Source: Chitinophagaceae bacterium
Lineage (GTDB): Bacteria > Bacteroidota > Bacteroidia > Chitinophagales > Chitinophagaceae
Reading direction: 5' to 3'
DNA: 64,000 nt
NCBI GenBank assembly: GCA_016720775.1
Contig: JADKJX010000003.1
Location: 186,001-250,000 of the forward strand
The first letter of the stretch is position 1; each line of letters begins with the position of its first letter. Positions 9,130 through 17,239 of the stretch are shown here, piece after piece. A program made the translations under genes and the position numbers. Under the pieces are notes generated by a model. That model did no database searches, had not been told where the DNA came from, and saw only the letters and a program-made list of their open reading frames with translations.

Positions 9130-9696
9130 TTAACGTATTCTATGCAGGTAATCATTATTCATGAACTGCTTATGAATATCTTTCAGGTCTCTTAAGATGC
9201 TGGCATCCACCAACACGCCGTTTGTTTCCAGTAAGAACCCGCCGATCAGTTCATTCTTGACCTGTGTTTCAATTTCAAATGTTTGTCCGGCTGTAGCCTT
9301 TGCGTTTACATTCGCCATGATGGTATTCTTCATTTCCTCAGAGATCGGGGCTGCCGTAGTGATCTTTACTTTGTGAATATTACGTAACGTATTGAACTGG
9401 TCGATATACGTAGTTACAATCTCCGGCAGGTTCAGTTCCCTGTTCTTTGCTACCAGTAATTGTATGAAGGCACTGGTAAGTTTGCTTACTCTTTCTTTAG
9501 TAACGGATTCGATGATGCTTGCTTTTGCCGAAGGTTTGATGACCGGGCTGCGCAATACATTCACAAAATCGGGGTTGCTTTTGCAGATGCTGTGCAGCCA
9601 TTTCATATCGGCATATACAGCATCCACCTGGTTCTGTTCGGTTGCCAGGTCAAGTAAACTCTTTGCGTATCGGCCGGCTAAACGTGGATTATTCAT
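9130..9696 (-). CDS. atpH: ATP synthase F1 subunit delta
   Basis: Peripheral-stalk subunit that joins the b subunits to the alpha3beta3 head. The 188-aa length fits. The N-terminal helical domain starts MNNPRLAGRYAKSLLDLA, the usual RYAKALxxLA motif, and the C-terminal region has NELIGGFLLETNGVLVDASI, the conserved IGGFxxxxxxxxxDxSI stretch. It is the last gene of atpB-E-F-H here. In most bacteria atpA follows, but in this window atpA is 36 kb away on the other strand. Confidence 0.95.
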   Translation of the reverse strand: MNNPRLAGRYAKSLLDLATEQNQVDAVYADMKWLHSICKSNPDFVNVLRSPVIKPSAKASIIESVTKERVSKLTSAFIQLLVAKNRELNLPEIVTTYIDQFNTLRNIHKVKITTAAPISEEMKNTIMANVNAKATAGQTFEIETQVKNELIGGFLLETNGVLVDASILRDLKDIHKQFMNNDYLHRIR

Positions 9697-9705
9697 ACCC
9701 CTGTT

Positions 9706-9719
9706 CCGCCAGTTGGCGG
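9706..9719. repeat. Palindrome CCGCC(A/G)GTTGGCGG, copy 1
   Basis: CCGCCAGTTGGCGG in the 103-bp gap between atpF and atpH. The same 14-bp palindrome, with one base different, recurs at 27127-27140 inside a terminator. It may be a short dispersed repeat of this genome. Confidence 0.4.
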
Positions 9720-9799
9720 AGAACTTGATTTGTATCAGTATTTTTTATTAAAACACCGATGGTTAAAAATATCTTCTCTCCAATTCCTTAGGGATAGGG

Positions 9800-10294
9800 C
9801 TAATTTAGTTTCACTTCAGCTGCAAGAGTCTTAATATAATTCTCCTGTTCTGCTTTATTGCTTAATTCTTTCCTCAATACTTTTTCACTTACTTCCAGTA
9901 CAAGGCTGCCTACCTGGTTCTTGATCTCGGTAAGTGCTGCCATCTTCTGGTTATTTATAGAAGCATGGGCATCGGAAAGTATCTTGGCTGCCTGGGCTTT
10001 AGCTTCTTCCTTGGCTTCGTTGATCATTTTATCCTTTGTTTCCTTCGCTTCTTTAAGCATGGTGGCTCTTTCTTCACGTGCCTGGGTAAGGATGGCTTCG
10101 TTGTCGTTCTTCATCTGTGCCATTTCCAGTTTGATCTTTTCAGCGGTTGCCAAAGAGTCAGCAATGGTTTTTTCCCTTTTCGCCAGTCCGCCGATGATGG
10201 CAGGCCATGCAAATTTTTTCAGCAGGAAAAAAACGATAAGGAACGCTAAAAGCGTCCATACGATAAGGCCTAAGGCTGGTGTAAGTAATTGCAT
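9800..10294 (-). CDS. atpF: ATP synthase F0 subunit b
   Basis: Stator subunit with one N-terminal membrane helix (residues about 5-28, LIVWTLLAFLIVFFLLKKFAW) followed by a long, highly charged coiled coil (QAREERATMLKEAKETKD and onward) that reaches up the side of F1. The 164-aa length is typical. The ATG at 10294 gives the canonical start MQLLTPALGLIVWTLLAF. The gene follows atpE after an unusual 175-bp gap that holds 17-bp repeats and a hairpin. Confidence 0.95.
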   Translation of the reverse strand: MQLLTPALGLIVWTLLAFLIVFFLLKKFAWPAIIGGLAKREKTIADSLATAEKIKLEMAQMKNDNEAILTQAREERATMLKEAKETKDKMINEAKEEAKAQAAKILSDAHASINNQKMAALTEIKNQVGSLVLEVSEKVLRKELSNKAEQENYIKTLAAEVKLN

Positions 10295-10329
10295 AAAACT
10301 ATTTTAATAAAATTCGGTTGTTGTTAATT

Positions 10330-10422
10330 CGTTTCTTGGCTCCGCTCGTTTCTCGACTTCGCTCGTTTCTCGACTTCGCTCGAAACTTCGCAAACCATCC
10401 TTCGACTTCGCTCTGGACGGTT
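10330..10422. repeat. 17-bp tandem repeats between atpE and atpF
   Basis: Three abutting 17-bp units at 10330-10346, 10347-10363 and 10364-10380; the last two are identical (CGTTTCTCGACTTCGCT). Degenerate pieces of the same words (CTTCGACTTCGCTC) follow to about 10422. The array sits inside the ATP synthase operon. Confidence 0.7.
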
Positions 10423-10429
10423 TAAAAAT

Positions 10430-10462
10430 ACTGCATCCTCCGCCCTGTGCTTTGGATGCAGT
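10430..10462 (-). promoter_or_regulatory. Hairpin directly after atpE
   Basis: ACTGCATCC (10430-10438) and GGATGCAGT (10454-10462) form a perfect 9-bp stem with a 15-nt loop, 7 nt downstream of the atpE stop on the transcript. There is no T-tract, so it is more likely an mRNA-stabilising or processing hairpin than an intrinsic terminator. It would let the c subunit be made in excess of b and delta. Confidence 0.5.
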
Positions 10463-10469
10463 AAAAGGT

Positions 10470-10715
10470 TTAGAGCACCATGGCTAAGAAACCAATGATG
10501 ATCGCAAACAGCGCTGCTCCTTCTACCAGGGCGGCAGTAAGGATCATGTTGCTGCGGATGTCATTGATGGCTTCTGGCTGGCGTGCAATTGATTCCAATG
10601 CACCCTTACCAATCTGGCCGATACCGATACCAGCGCCAATAGCACCTAATCCGGCGCCAATAGCACCACCAGCATTTCCTAACGGTGTGCTTAACATTAC
10701 ATTCAATAAATCCAT
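10470..10715 (-). CDS. atpE: ATP synthase F0 subunit c
   Basis: 81-aa proteolipid of the rotor ring: two membrane helices joined by a polar loop with the conserved RQPE (45-48). Helix 1 is glycine-rich (GAIGAGLGAIGAGIGIGQIGKG). The ion-binding carboxylate is Glu65 in ALVEGAALF. The following Gly66-Ala67 lack the Ser/Thr ligands of sodium-type rings, so a proton-driven enzyme is likely. Confidence 0.97.
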   Translation of the reverse strand: MDLLNVMLSTPLGNAGGAIGAGLGAIGAGIGIGQIGKGALESIARQPEAINDIRSNMILTAALVEGAALFAIIIGFLAMVL

Positions 10716-10757
10716 GATTCTGATTTTATATTGGTTAAAAAAAGCTTGTTATCAATA

Positions 10758-11930
10758 TTAATGAGCAGCTGCATGCGCATGATCATCATGTGCACCTTCA
10801 ATAGCCTGCCCGATAAATACTGCTGTTAATATGGTAAAGATGAAGGCCTGCAAAAATGCAACCAGCACCTCAATGAAATAAATGAAAATGGTAAAGGCAA
10901 TGGAGAATGGAGAAAAGCCCCAGCCCACGTATTGGTTCAATGCCGCCATAATAAAAATGAGCGATATCAAACAGATGATCAGGATGTGGCCTGCCACCAT
11001 GTTGGCAAACAACCTGATCATTAACGCAAATGGTTTGGTGAATATGCCCAATATCTCTACCGGCACTAAAATTATCTTTACCCAACCTGGCACACCCGGG
11101 GGATTAACAATATGCAGCCAGTAGTGTTTGTTGCTGCTGAAAAGAATTACAATAAATGAAATGATGGATAATACAAACGTAAAAGCAATATTGCCGGTAA
11201 CGTTTGCCGTGCCCGGTATCAATCCTACAATATTATTGATGAGGATGAACAGGAAAACGGTCAGCAGGTAAGGCAGGTATTTGTTGCTCTTAGCGCCCAG
11301 GTTTGGTTTGGCTACTTCATCATTCACAAAGTTCACGATGGTTTCCATCGTGTTCTGCATGCCTTTGGGAGCAGAAGTGATACCGGCACCGGTGCCATAT
11401 TTCCTGGCAACTTTTATCAGGATAACCACGAGCAGGGTAAGCGCCAGCAGCATCTGTACTACGTTCCGGGTAAGAGAAAAATCATACACTTTAGTTGCCT
11501 GGTCTATTTCGCCTGCTGCATTAACGGCAACGATGTGGCCGGCAGCGTATTTATTCCGGTCTAATTTTAATTCATCAATCTTCTCATTGGTAAGTAATCC
11601 AAAACCTTCATGATTGTGTTCGCCATGGTGAAATGCAGAAGACATGAAAACAGATAAACCCTTTTCCTTTGTGTAAAGAATAACGGGTAAGGGAATAGTA
11701 GCGTGGTGTTCCTGGCTATCGGATCCTTTGTAAGAGAAAAAGTGAAATTCATGAGCATCCATGATATGGCCAAAGATCACCTCATTGGCATCAAAGATCT
11801 TCTTTTCCTTAGCTGGTTCTTTAGTTGCTGCATCGTGCTCTCCACCCTGGGCTTTTACGGACTGTGAAAAAAGCAATAGTCCGAGGCTGAAAACCAATGC
11901 CAGTAATGATTTGATGCTCTTAGATCTCAT
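10758..11930 (-). CDS. atpB: ATP synthase F0 subunit a
   Basis: Membrane subunit that forms the proton half-channels beside the c ring. I place the start at 11930 (MRSKSIKSLLALVFSLG), giving 390 aa. The first 27 residues look like a signal peptide ending in VKAQ, followed by an extra N-terminal domain of about 120 residues, a Bacteroidota feature. The membrane part has the essential arginine in MIRLFANMVAGH and the C-terminal helix IQAFIFTILTAVFIG-like stretch. A longer ORF to 12047 exists, but its extra 39 codons read through the promoter and G-runs. First gene of atpB-E-F-H; atpI/atpZ are not adjacent. Confidence 0.93.
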   Translation of the reverse strand: MRSKSIKSLLALVFSLGLLLFSQSVKAQGGEHDAATKEPAKEKKIFDANEVIFGHIMDAHEFHFFSYKGSDSQEHHATIPLPVILYTKEKGLSVFMSSAFHHGEHNHEGFGLLTNEKIDELKLDRNKYAAGHIVAVNAAGEIDQATKVYDFSLTRNVVQMLLALTLLVVILIKVARKYGTGAGITSAPKGMQNTMETIVNFVNDEVAKPNLGAKSNKYLPYLLTVFLFILINNIVGLIPGTANVTGNIAFTFVLSIISFIVILFSSNKHYWLHIVNPPGVPGWVKIILVPVEILGIFTKPFALMIRLFANMVAGHILIICLISLIFIMAALNQYVGWGFSPFSIAFTIFIYFIEVLVAFLQAFIFTILTAVFIGQAIEGAHDDHAHAAAH

Positions 11931-11950
11931 GTTCTGCCTTAATTTTGGCG

Positions 11951-11958
11951 CAAAGATA
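11951..11958 (-). promoter_or_regulatory. atpB operon promoter (-7 element)
   Basis: On the minus strand TATCTTTG, a perfect TAnnTTTG, 20 bp before the atpB ATG. The stretch just upstream (11960-11992) is nearly all C on the transcribed-sense strand: runs of 6, 6 and 7 on the plus strand read as G. No TTG is seen at -33; TTTC is the nearest. Confidence 0.55.
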
Positions 11959-12079
11959 AGGGGGGAGGGGGGAAATATGAAATCCGGGGGGGAAAATGTG
12001 CCGATTTGTTGGTTTGGCGATTTGCCGACAACAATCAGCCAGGACAATAACTATAATTGGGGGTATTCAGCCCAAATCA

Positions 12080-13885
12080 TCAGATCAGGCTTTCTTGCTT
12101 TTCGAACTGCATTTTGTGCAATTGGTAGTAGAAACCATGCCTTTCTATGAGCTCATCGTGGGTTCCCATTTCCTTTATTTCGCCCTTATCCAGTACGATT
12201 ATCTTATTGGCCCTGCGGATGGTTGACAGGCGGTGAGCAATGACAATGGAAGTGCGGTTGGCTATGAGTTTTTCAATGGCATGCTGTATCAGGGCCTCGC
12301 TTTCGGTATCAACCGAAGAAGTGGCTTCATCGAGGATCAAAATGGCAGGGTCGTATAATAATGCCCTAACAAAGGATAATAGCTGTCGCTGGCCCAGCGA
12401 TAAAGTGGCGCCTCTTTCCATTACATTATAATCGTAGTTGCCCGGCAATTGCAAAATAAAATCATGAATGCCGATGAGTTTGGCGGCCCGTACCACATCT
12501 TCGTGTTTTATGGCAGGATTGCGAAGCGTTACATTATCAGAAACCGTTCCGCTGAAAAGAAAAACGTCCTGCAGCACCACGGCTATCTTCGCTCTTAATT
12601 CATCGAGGTGAAAATCTTCAATGTTGGTATCATCAATTCTTATCTCACCCTTATTGATCGGATATAACCGGTTCAGCAGGCTGATGATGGAAGTTTTGCC
12701 GCTGCCGGTATGTCCTACAATGGCAAGTGTTTCGCCGGCATTGAGGGTGAAGGAAATATTTTTGAGTACGTAATTTTCTTCGTTGTAGGCAAACCATACT
12801 TTATCAAAATCAACCTTGCCTTTCATGCCGGTTGTTTTTTTATCTCCTTCGTTGATGGTGGTATCTTCATTATCCAGCACTTTAAACACCCGTTCGCTGG
12901 CGATCATGCCCATCTGCAGCACATTGAATTTATCGGCGATCACCCGCAGCGGCCTGAACAATAAGTTGAGGCAAAGAATGAATGCCGTGATCACCCCGGC
13001 CACTTTTTCGGCCTGTGCAGGATGTACGGCGTCTTTTGCAGCCCACCACACCAATAACCCGATAGACAGCGCCATTACCAGTTCCACTACCGGGAAAAAG
13101 ACCGAGTAAGCAAAAATGGCTTTGATGTTTGCATTGCGGTGTTCTTTATTGATGCTGTTGAATTTATTGAATTCTCTTTTTTCTGCCGCAAATGCCTGCA
13201 CAATGGCCATGCCGGTGATGTGTTCCTGCACAAAGGCATTCAGGTTGGCAACCGCATTACGCACCCGGATGAAAGATTTGTTCACGCTTTCTTTAAAAAA
13301 ATACGTGGCTACAATTAAAAATGGAAATGGTGCCAGGCAGATAAGCGTCAGTTTCCAGTCAACATAAAACATGTAGGAAAGTATGGAGAAGATGGACAAC
13401 AGATCGGCAATAATGGGTATGAGCCCGTCGCTGAAAATATCGTTGATGGATTCAATGTCGTTGATCGTTCTTGTAGTAAGCGTGCCAATGGGTGTTTTAT
13501 CATACTGTGATAAATTGAGGTGCAGTATTTTATTATAGGTACTCACCCGCATGTCTTTAACCACGCTTTGTCCAAGTGAAGCAGTCAGGAATGTGAACAT
13601 GAACCGGAAGCCGGTTTCCAGCATCAGCAACACGATCTGGATAATGGTGATCTCTATGATGAAGCCCCCCGGGTAATCTAAAAACCAGGGTTTGATGTTT
13701 CCTTTTATCCCGTCGTTGATGGTTAATTGTATAAGCCAGGGCCTTACCGGGGAGATGACGGCAAGTACAATGGCGAGCACCAGCGAACCATAGAATTTAT
13801 TCTTGTAAGGTGCTGCAAAACGAAATACCCGGCGGAGTAATGAAAAGTTGAAGATCTTCTTTTTAACATGCGGCGTATCACTCAT
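12080..13885 (-). CDS. ABC transporter, fused membrane and ATPase domains (MsbA-like exporter)
   Basis: Half-size exporter of 601 aa from the ATG at 13885. Six-helix membrane domain in residues about 30-320, then the nucleotide-binding domain: Walker A GHTGSGKT 391-398, Q-loop Gln439, signature LSLGQ 495-499, Walker B ILILDE 515-520, and H-loop His551. Homodimers of this type export lipids, lipid A or drugs; the substrate cannot be assigned from sequence. The start is chosen because a perfect -7 element lies only 4 bp upstream. An ORF extended to 13927 would begin before that promoter. Confidence 0.92.
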   Translation of the reverse strand: MSDTPHVKKKIFNFSLLRRVFRFAAPYKNKFYGSLVLAIVLAVISPVRPWLIQLTINDGIKGNIKPWFLDYPGGFIIEITIIQIVLLMLETGFRFMFTFLTASLGQSVVKDMRVSTYNKILHLNLSQYDKTPIGTLTTRTINDIESINDIFSDGLIPIIADLLSIFSILSYMFYVDWKLTLICLAPFPFLIVATYFFKESVNKSFIRVRNAVANLNAFVQEHITGMAIVQAFAAEKREFNKFNSINKEHRNANIKAIFAYSVFFPVVELVMALSIGLLVWWAAKDAVHPAQAEKVAGVITAFILCLNLLFRPLRVIADKFNVLQMGMIASERVFKVLDNEDTTINEGDKKTTGMKGKVDFDKVWFAYNEENYVLKNISFTLNAGETLAIVGHTGSGKTSIISLLNRLYPINKGEIRIDDTNIEDFHLDELRAKIAVVLQDVFLFSGTVSDNVTLRNPAIKHEDVVRAAKLIGIHDFILQLPGNYDYNVMERGATLSLGQRQLLSFVRALLYDPAILILDEATSSVDTESEALIQHAIEKLIANRTSIVIAHRLSTIRRANKIIVLDKGEIKEMGTHDELIERHGFYYQLHKMQFEKQESLI

Positions 13886-13889
13886 GTTG

Positions 13890-13897
13890 CAAAAATA
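13890..13897 (-). promoter_or_regulatory. ABC exporter promoter, near-leaderless
   Basis: TATTTTTG on the minus strand, a perfect TAnnTTTG, only 4 bp from the ATG at 13885. Transcription starting about 7 nt after the element would give an mRNA with essentially no 5' leader. Confidence 0.5.
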
Positions 13898-14004
13898 CGG
13901 GAGTTTGAAGGGGGATGATATGACCATTCATAAAAAAACTGAAGGATAAGAAGATGTCTGCAAATGAAAATTACGGGTATCATTTTGCTGTTGGCGGAAA
14001 CAGC

Positions 14005-14063
14005 AACCACGGGGTAAAAGAAAATCATAGGAAAAACTATGTGACCTATGTTCCTATGTGGTT
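14005..14063. repeat. CCTATGT-word inverted element
   Basis: AACCAC (14005-14010) pairs with GTGGTT (14058-14063). Inside, CATAGG at 14026 faces two CCTATG copies at 14045 and 14053. It lies in the gap between the ABC exporter and the secreted 738-aa protein, with no gene of its own. Confidence 0.4.
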
Positions 14064-14076
14064 AAACCTAAACTGC

Positions 14077-16293
14077 TTACTCTACCTGTATCAGGTTATT
14101 GTATCCCTTCAGGAAAATGGCGCCCAGGTTTTTGTAGGGGGGAATATAATCTTCCCAACTTTCCCTTACCCCTTTGCTGGGGTCGGTAGAAAATAATTTG
14201 GTGAGACTGGCCCACATATTTTTCCATACCAGTTTATTACCCGATTCAAAGGTTTGATTGAGGTAATTGAGAATGGGCCGGTTAATATCCCCGGTGCCGA
14301 TCTCTTTGGTGGAGATGATGTGTGCATCGGGATTGATGTCGATGATATCATTGAGGTTCTTATATCCGCCGCAGGAGCCTAGTACAACAATCTTTGCATC
14401 ACCTGCCATGCGCCTGATGGTCCGGGGCAGCCAGTAGCTATGGCCCCGGTGTACCACAACCGAAGGCTGAATATTATTTTCAGCGAGGTAATTATTCAGG
14501 TGAACCTGTGCACTGTCGTCGAGGTTGGCATCATTATCCAGCGGCCGGTTTGCATATATCCACACATTTCCTTTCAGCGAACGGATCTCGTACCATTCTT
14601 TATTAGATGTTATCTTCCACTCTTTTGGCGAGAAGGAATTTATGAACGAGGGAAAAAAGAATTTTCCATCGGCATCGCCATACCAGTAAACCTGCTGTAC
14701 GATCCTTCCGCTGTCGTCCTGCATGTTTTTGTTTTCTATTTCATAAATGGAAGGAATTCCCAATATGCCGGTGAGGTCAACTTTGTTGCTGCTGTCGGCA
14801 GATAAGAAGATCGATTTAAGCAAACCGTAAATGGTTCTGCCGCGGTTGTTATTATTCTGCATGCTCAGTTTCTCGTTCTCTATCACATAACCCAGTATGG
14901 TGCTTTGTAATTTTTTATCGTTGATGCTGCTGTACGAGTCTGCCACATCCACTGCATCTTCCAGGTTGCCGGTATTATCCAGGTTGGCAATGAAGCCACG
15001 CATTAATGTTTCGGATGCCTGCGCCGGCATGAACTTTAAAAAGGTATCCAGCTTATTGTAATTGGCAGCCATCTTGATGAACTTCTTGAAGAAATCAAAA
15101 TGTACGCTCAGCAATAAGGAATCTGTTCTTGGTTCGGTGCCCATCCGCTGCAACAAGCGGTAGAAACTGTGTTTGAAGCTGGAAGTATAGATATCGTTCT
15201 CACTCATCACCATCATGAAATAAAGATCCACGGCCGATAACGAATCGGTTGCCTTCATGCGCATATTGATATTACTCAGATCATGCAGGCTGTTAATGGG
15301 TGTTACAAAATGCTGAAGTGCTTTGCTTTTTAATACTTCTCTCAATCCGTTCGGGCCAAACATGGCAATGGGTGTATCCTTTGCCGGGGAAACCATCCGC
15401 TTAAAATATTCGATCTCAGTTTGAACGAGTAATTTGAAATAGCCCACACTGTCGTAACCGGTCTCTCCGTCACCTACGTACTTCTTAATGCTTTCCACCG
15501 TCTTTCTACCTTTCAGCAGGTCATCCAAAAAAGGAAAATAAAATAATGCATTGGGTGTTTTACTCAGTTCAACCACCGCCATCACCAACGGGTTCTTATT
15601 TCTGTGAACCAACATGCCCAGTTTTGAATCGGGAGCCTGTGCCAGGGAATAAATAGAAGTAGGGTTGAACTTACAGCTTATCACGATCAGGGAATCGGCA
15701 AAGGGTTCGTTGCTGTATGGTTCTATGGTCTGTAATATCTTATCCGGGTTAAGCACACAGAATTTCTGATAGAGGATCTTTTTACTTTCTGTATAGCCTT
15801 TATTCTCTGAGAATATTTCTGCATTTATTCTTCCAACCGTGTAGGGGGTCTCTTTAATAAAACTGGCCATGCTGGAACTGTCGATGGTGGCTTTCATTAT
15901 CTTTTCAAAATTCTCCATCAGTACCGGTGCATAGGCCGGGTTTAGTTCCTTTGTCTTTATCCCGTATTTATAGGCTTTCACCATGTTCTCAATATAATTG
16001 AGATAACGGATCTTTTGGTTGTTGCTTACCAGTTTTTCATTCAGTTCCACCATATCCTGCATCTCATTCACCTTGCGGATCATCACATCGGTAATGGCCA
16101 GGTTGATCTCGGTATTATGGGTTGCCTTGATGATACCATCGGTTTTTCCATCCATCCGGTCGAGCAGGCGTTGCTCGTCATTTATGCGGTCGTGAAACAA
16201 CTGGCGGTAAATGGGCACTTTCACCGTATCCATATTTGCCGATGCGGAAACAGAGAAGGCCAGTAGTATCAACAGGAAATAGTTTCTTTTCAT
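14077..16293 (-). CDS. Secreted protein of unknown function, possible caspase-fold C-terminus
   Basis: 738 aa from the ATG at 16293, which gives a clear signal peptide (MKRNYFLLILLAFSVSASA). I do not recognise the family of the first 600 residues, which appear largely helical. Near the C-terminus, VVVHRGHSYW (His615, His618) is followed 23 residues after His618 by IVVLGSCGGY (Cys641). A His-Gly-His loop and a strand ending in small-Ser/Ala-Cys-Gly are the layout of clan CD caspase-like peptidases and CHAT domains. This is inference from spacing only. The annotation could equally be a plain hypothetical. A longer frame reaching 16530 has no signal peptide and overlaps the next promoter. A near-match -7 element (CATCTTTG) is at 16308-16315. 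Confidence 0.75.
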   Translation of the reverse strand: MKRNYFLLILLAFSVSASANMDTVKVPIYRQLFHDRINDEQRLLDRMDGKTDGIIKATHNTEINLAITDVMIRKVNEMQDMVELNEKLVSNNQKIRYLNYIENMVKAYKYGIKTKELNPAYAPVLMENFEKIMKATIDSSSMASFIKETPYTVGRINAEIFSENKGYTESKKILYQKFCVLNPDKILQTIEPYSNEPFADSLIVISCKFNPTSIYSLAQAPDSKLGMLVHRNKNPLVMAVVELSKTPNALFYFPFLDDLLKGRKTVESIKKYVGDGETGYDSVGYFKLLVQTEIEYFKRMVSPAKDTPIAMFGPNGLREVLKSKALQHFVTPINSLHDLSNINMRMKATDSLSAVDLYFMMVMSENDIYTSSFKHSFYRLLQRMGTEPRTDSLLLSVHFDFFKKFIKMAANYNKLDTFLKFMPAQASETLMRGFIANLDNTGNLEDAVDVADSYSSINDKKLQSTILGYVIENEKLSMQNNNNRGRTIYGLLKSIFLSADSSNKVDLTGILGIPSIYEIENKNMQDDSGRIVQQVYWYGDADGKFFFPSFINSFSPKEWKITSNKEWYEIRSLKGNVWIYANRPLDNDANLDDSAQVHLNNYLAENNIQPSVVVHRGHSYWLPRTIRRMAGDAKIVVLGSCGGYKNLNDIIDINPDAHIISTKEIGTGDINRPILNYLNQTFESGNKLVWKNMWASLTKLFSTDPSKGVRESWEDYIPPYKNLGAIFLKGYNNLIQVE

Positions 16294-16387
16294 AGTCAGT
16301 TCTGCTGCAAAGATGCTAAAAATCGGCGAGGGGCTGCATTTTGACTGCTGGTTAAGATGAAAATTCTTGTTAATGCACTGTATTGGC

Positions 16388-16404
16388 TTAACAATTTGAT
16401 AATA
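16388..16404 (+). promoter_or_regulatory. Weak 11-bp-spaced repeat before the response regulator
   Basis: TTAACA at 16388 and ATAATA at 16399, exactly 11 bp apart. TAACAATTTG here is identical to the same ten bases in the stronger pair at 26390. It could mean autoregulation of the two-component genes, but two units are weak evidence. Confidence 0.25.
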
Positions 16405-16446
16405 CCCACCAGGCCTAAAACCACCCGCTTGGTAAATGGTAAACAC

Positions 16447-16454
16447 TATTTTTG
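16447..16454 (+). promoter_or_regulatory. Response regulator promoter (-7 element)
   Basis: TATTTTTG, a perfect TAnnTTTG, with TTG 15 bp upstream (16429-16431), slightly short. It ends 8 bp before the ATG at 16463 and supports that start over an ATG at 16436. Confidence 0.5.
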
Positions 16455-16462
16455 CACCCAAT

Positions 16463-17146
16463 ATGAATACTGCAAACACGGTTAAGAAAATATTAATAGC
16501 CGATGATGAGCCGGATATCCTGGAGATCATTCAATACAACCTGAAGAACGAAGGATATGAAGTGGCCGCTGCAAAGAACGGGAACGATGCATTGGACCTG
16601 GCAAAACGGTTTAATCCCGACCTGATCATTCTTGATATCATGATGCCGGGTAAGACCGGCATTGAAGTTTGTAATATCCTTCGCCAGCAACCAGCCTTTA
16701 ATGATACCCTCATCATATTCCTTACTGCATTGAGCGATGAAGGAACGGAAATAAAGGGATTAGAGACCGGCGCCGATGATTATCTTACCAAGCCCATCAG
16801 CCCGAAAGTATTAGTGAGTAAAGTGAATGCTCTTTTCCGGCGTATCAGTAAAGAGGAAACCGGCATTCTGCAGGTTGGTGACCTGAAGATAGACCGGGAA
16901 AAATATATCATCAACTTCCAGGGCAACGACATCATACTTGCACGGAAAGAATTTGAACTGCTGGCTTTGCTGGCCGGCAAACCCGGAAAGGTTTTTCTCC
17001 GCAATGAAATACTCAACCAGGTTTGGGGAACCGAAGTGATCGTGGGCGACCGTACCATTGATGTACATATCCGCAAAATACGCCAGAAGCTGAACCTTGA
17101 CTGCATCACCACTGTAAAAGGGGTTGGGTATAAGTTCGAAATATAG
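16463..17146 (+). CDS. PhoB/OmpR-type response regulator
   Basis: 227-aa DNA-binding regulator. The receiver domain has the acidic pair Asp14-Asp15, the phosphoacceptor Asp58 in LIILDIMMPG, and the later TAL and TKPI motifs. The C-terminal winged helix starts near residue 130 (LQVGDLKIDREKY) and ends in RTIDVHIRKIRQKL and TVKGVGYKFEI, diagnostic of the OmpR/PhoB class, whose dimers bind direct repeats with an 11-bp step. It pairs with the histidine kinase after a 93-bp gap. The neighbourhood and the 11-bp repeats in it suggest a PhoB-like role. Other OmpR-class functions remain possible. Confidence 0.9.
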   Translation: MNTANTVKKILIADDEPDILEIIQYNLKNEGYEVAAAKNGNDALDLAKRFNPDLIILDIMMPGKTGIEVCNILRQQPAFNDTLIIFLTALSDEGTEIKGLETGADDYLTKPISPKVLVSKVNALFRRISKEETGILQVGDLKIDREKYIINFQGNDIILARKEFELLALLAGKPGKVFLRNEILNQVWGTEVIVGDRTIDVHIRKIRQKLNLDCITTVKGVGYKFEI

Positions 17147-17149
17147 CGG

Positions 17150-17238
17150 ATGGTTCATAGTTCATGGTTCATAGTATATAGTTATTTACTTTCGCATCGG
17201 TTTCTGCTATGAACCATGATCAATCAACTATGAACTAG
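17150..17238. repeat. Inverted TTCATAG/TTCATGG heptamer element
   Basis: Left arm 17150-17175 has the 7-bp word TTCATAG/TTCATGG three times in tandem. Right arm 17207-17238 has the inverted words CTATGAA, CCATGA, CTATGAA. The element fills the whole gap between the regulator and kinase genes. Confidence 0.65.
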
Positions 17239-17239
17239 C

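Noticed and set aside
13954..14196. 80-aa open frame on the plus strand
   Set aside because: It overlaps the end of the 738-aa gene and reads through repeat words; no coding character.
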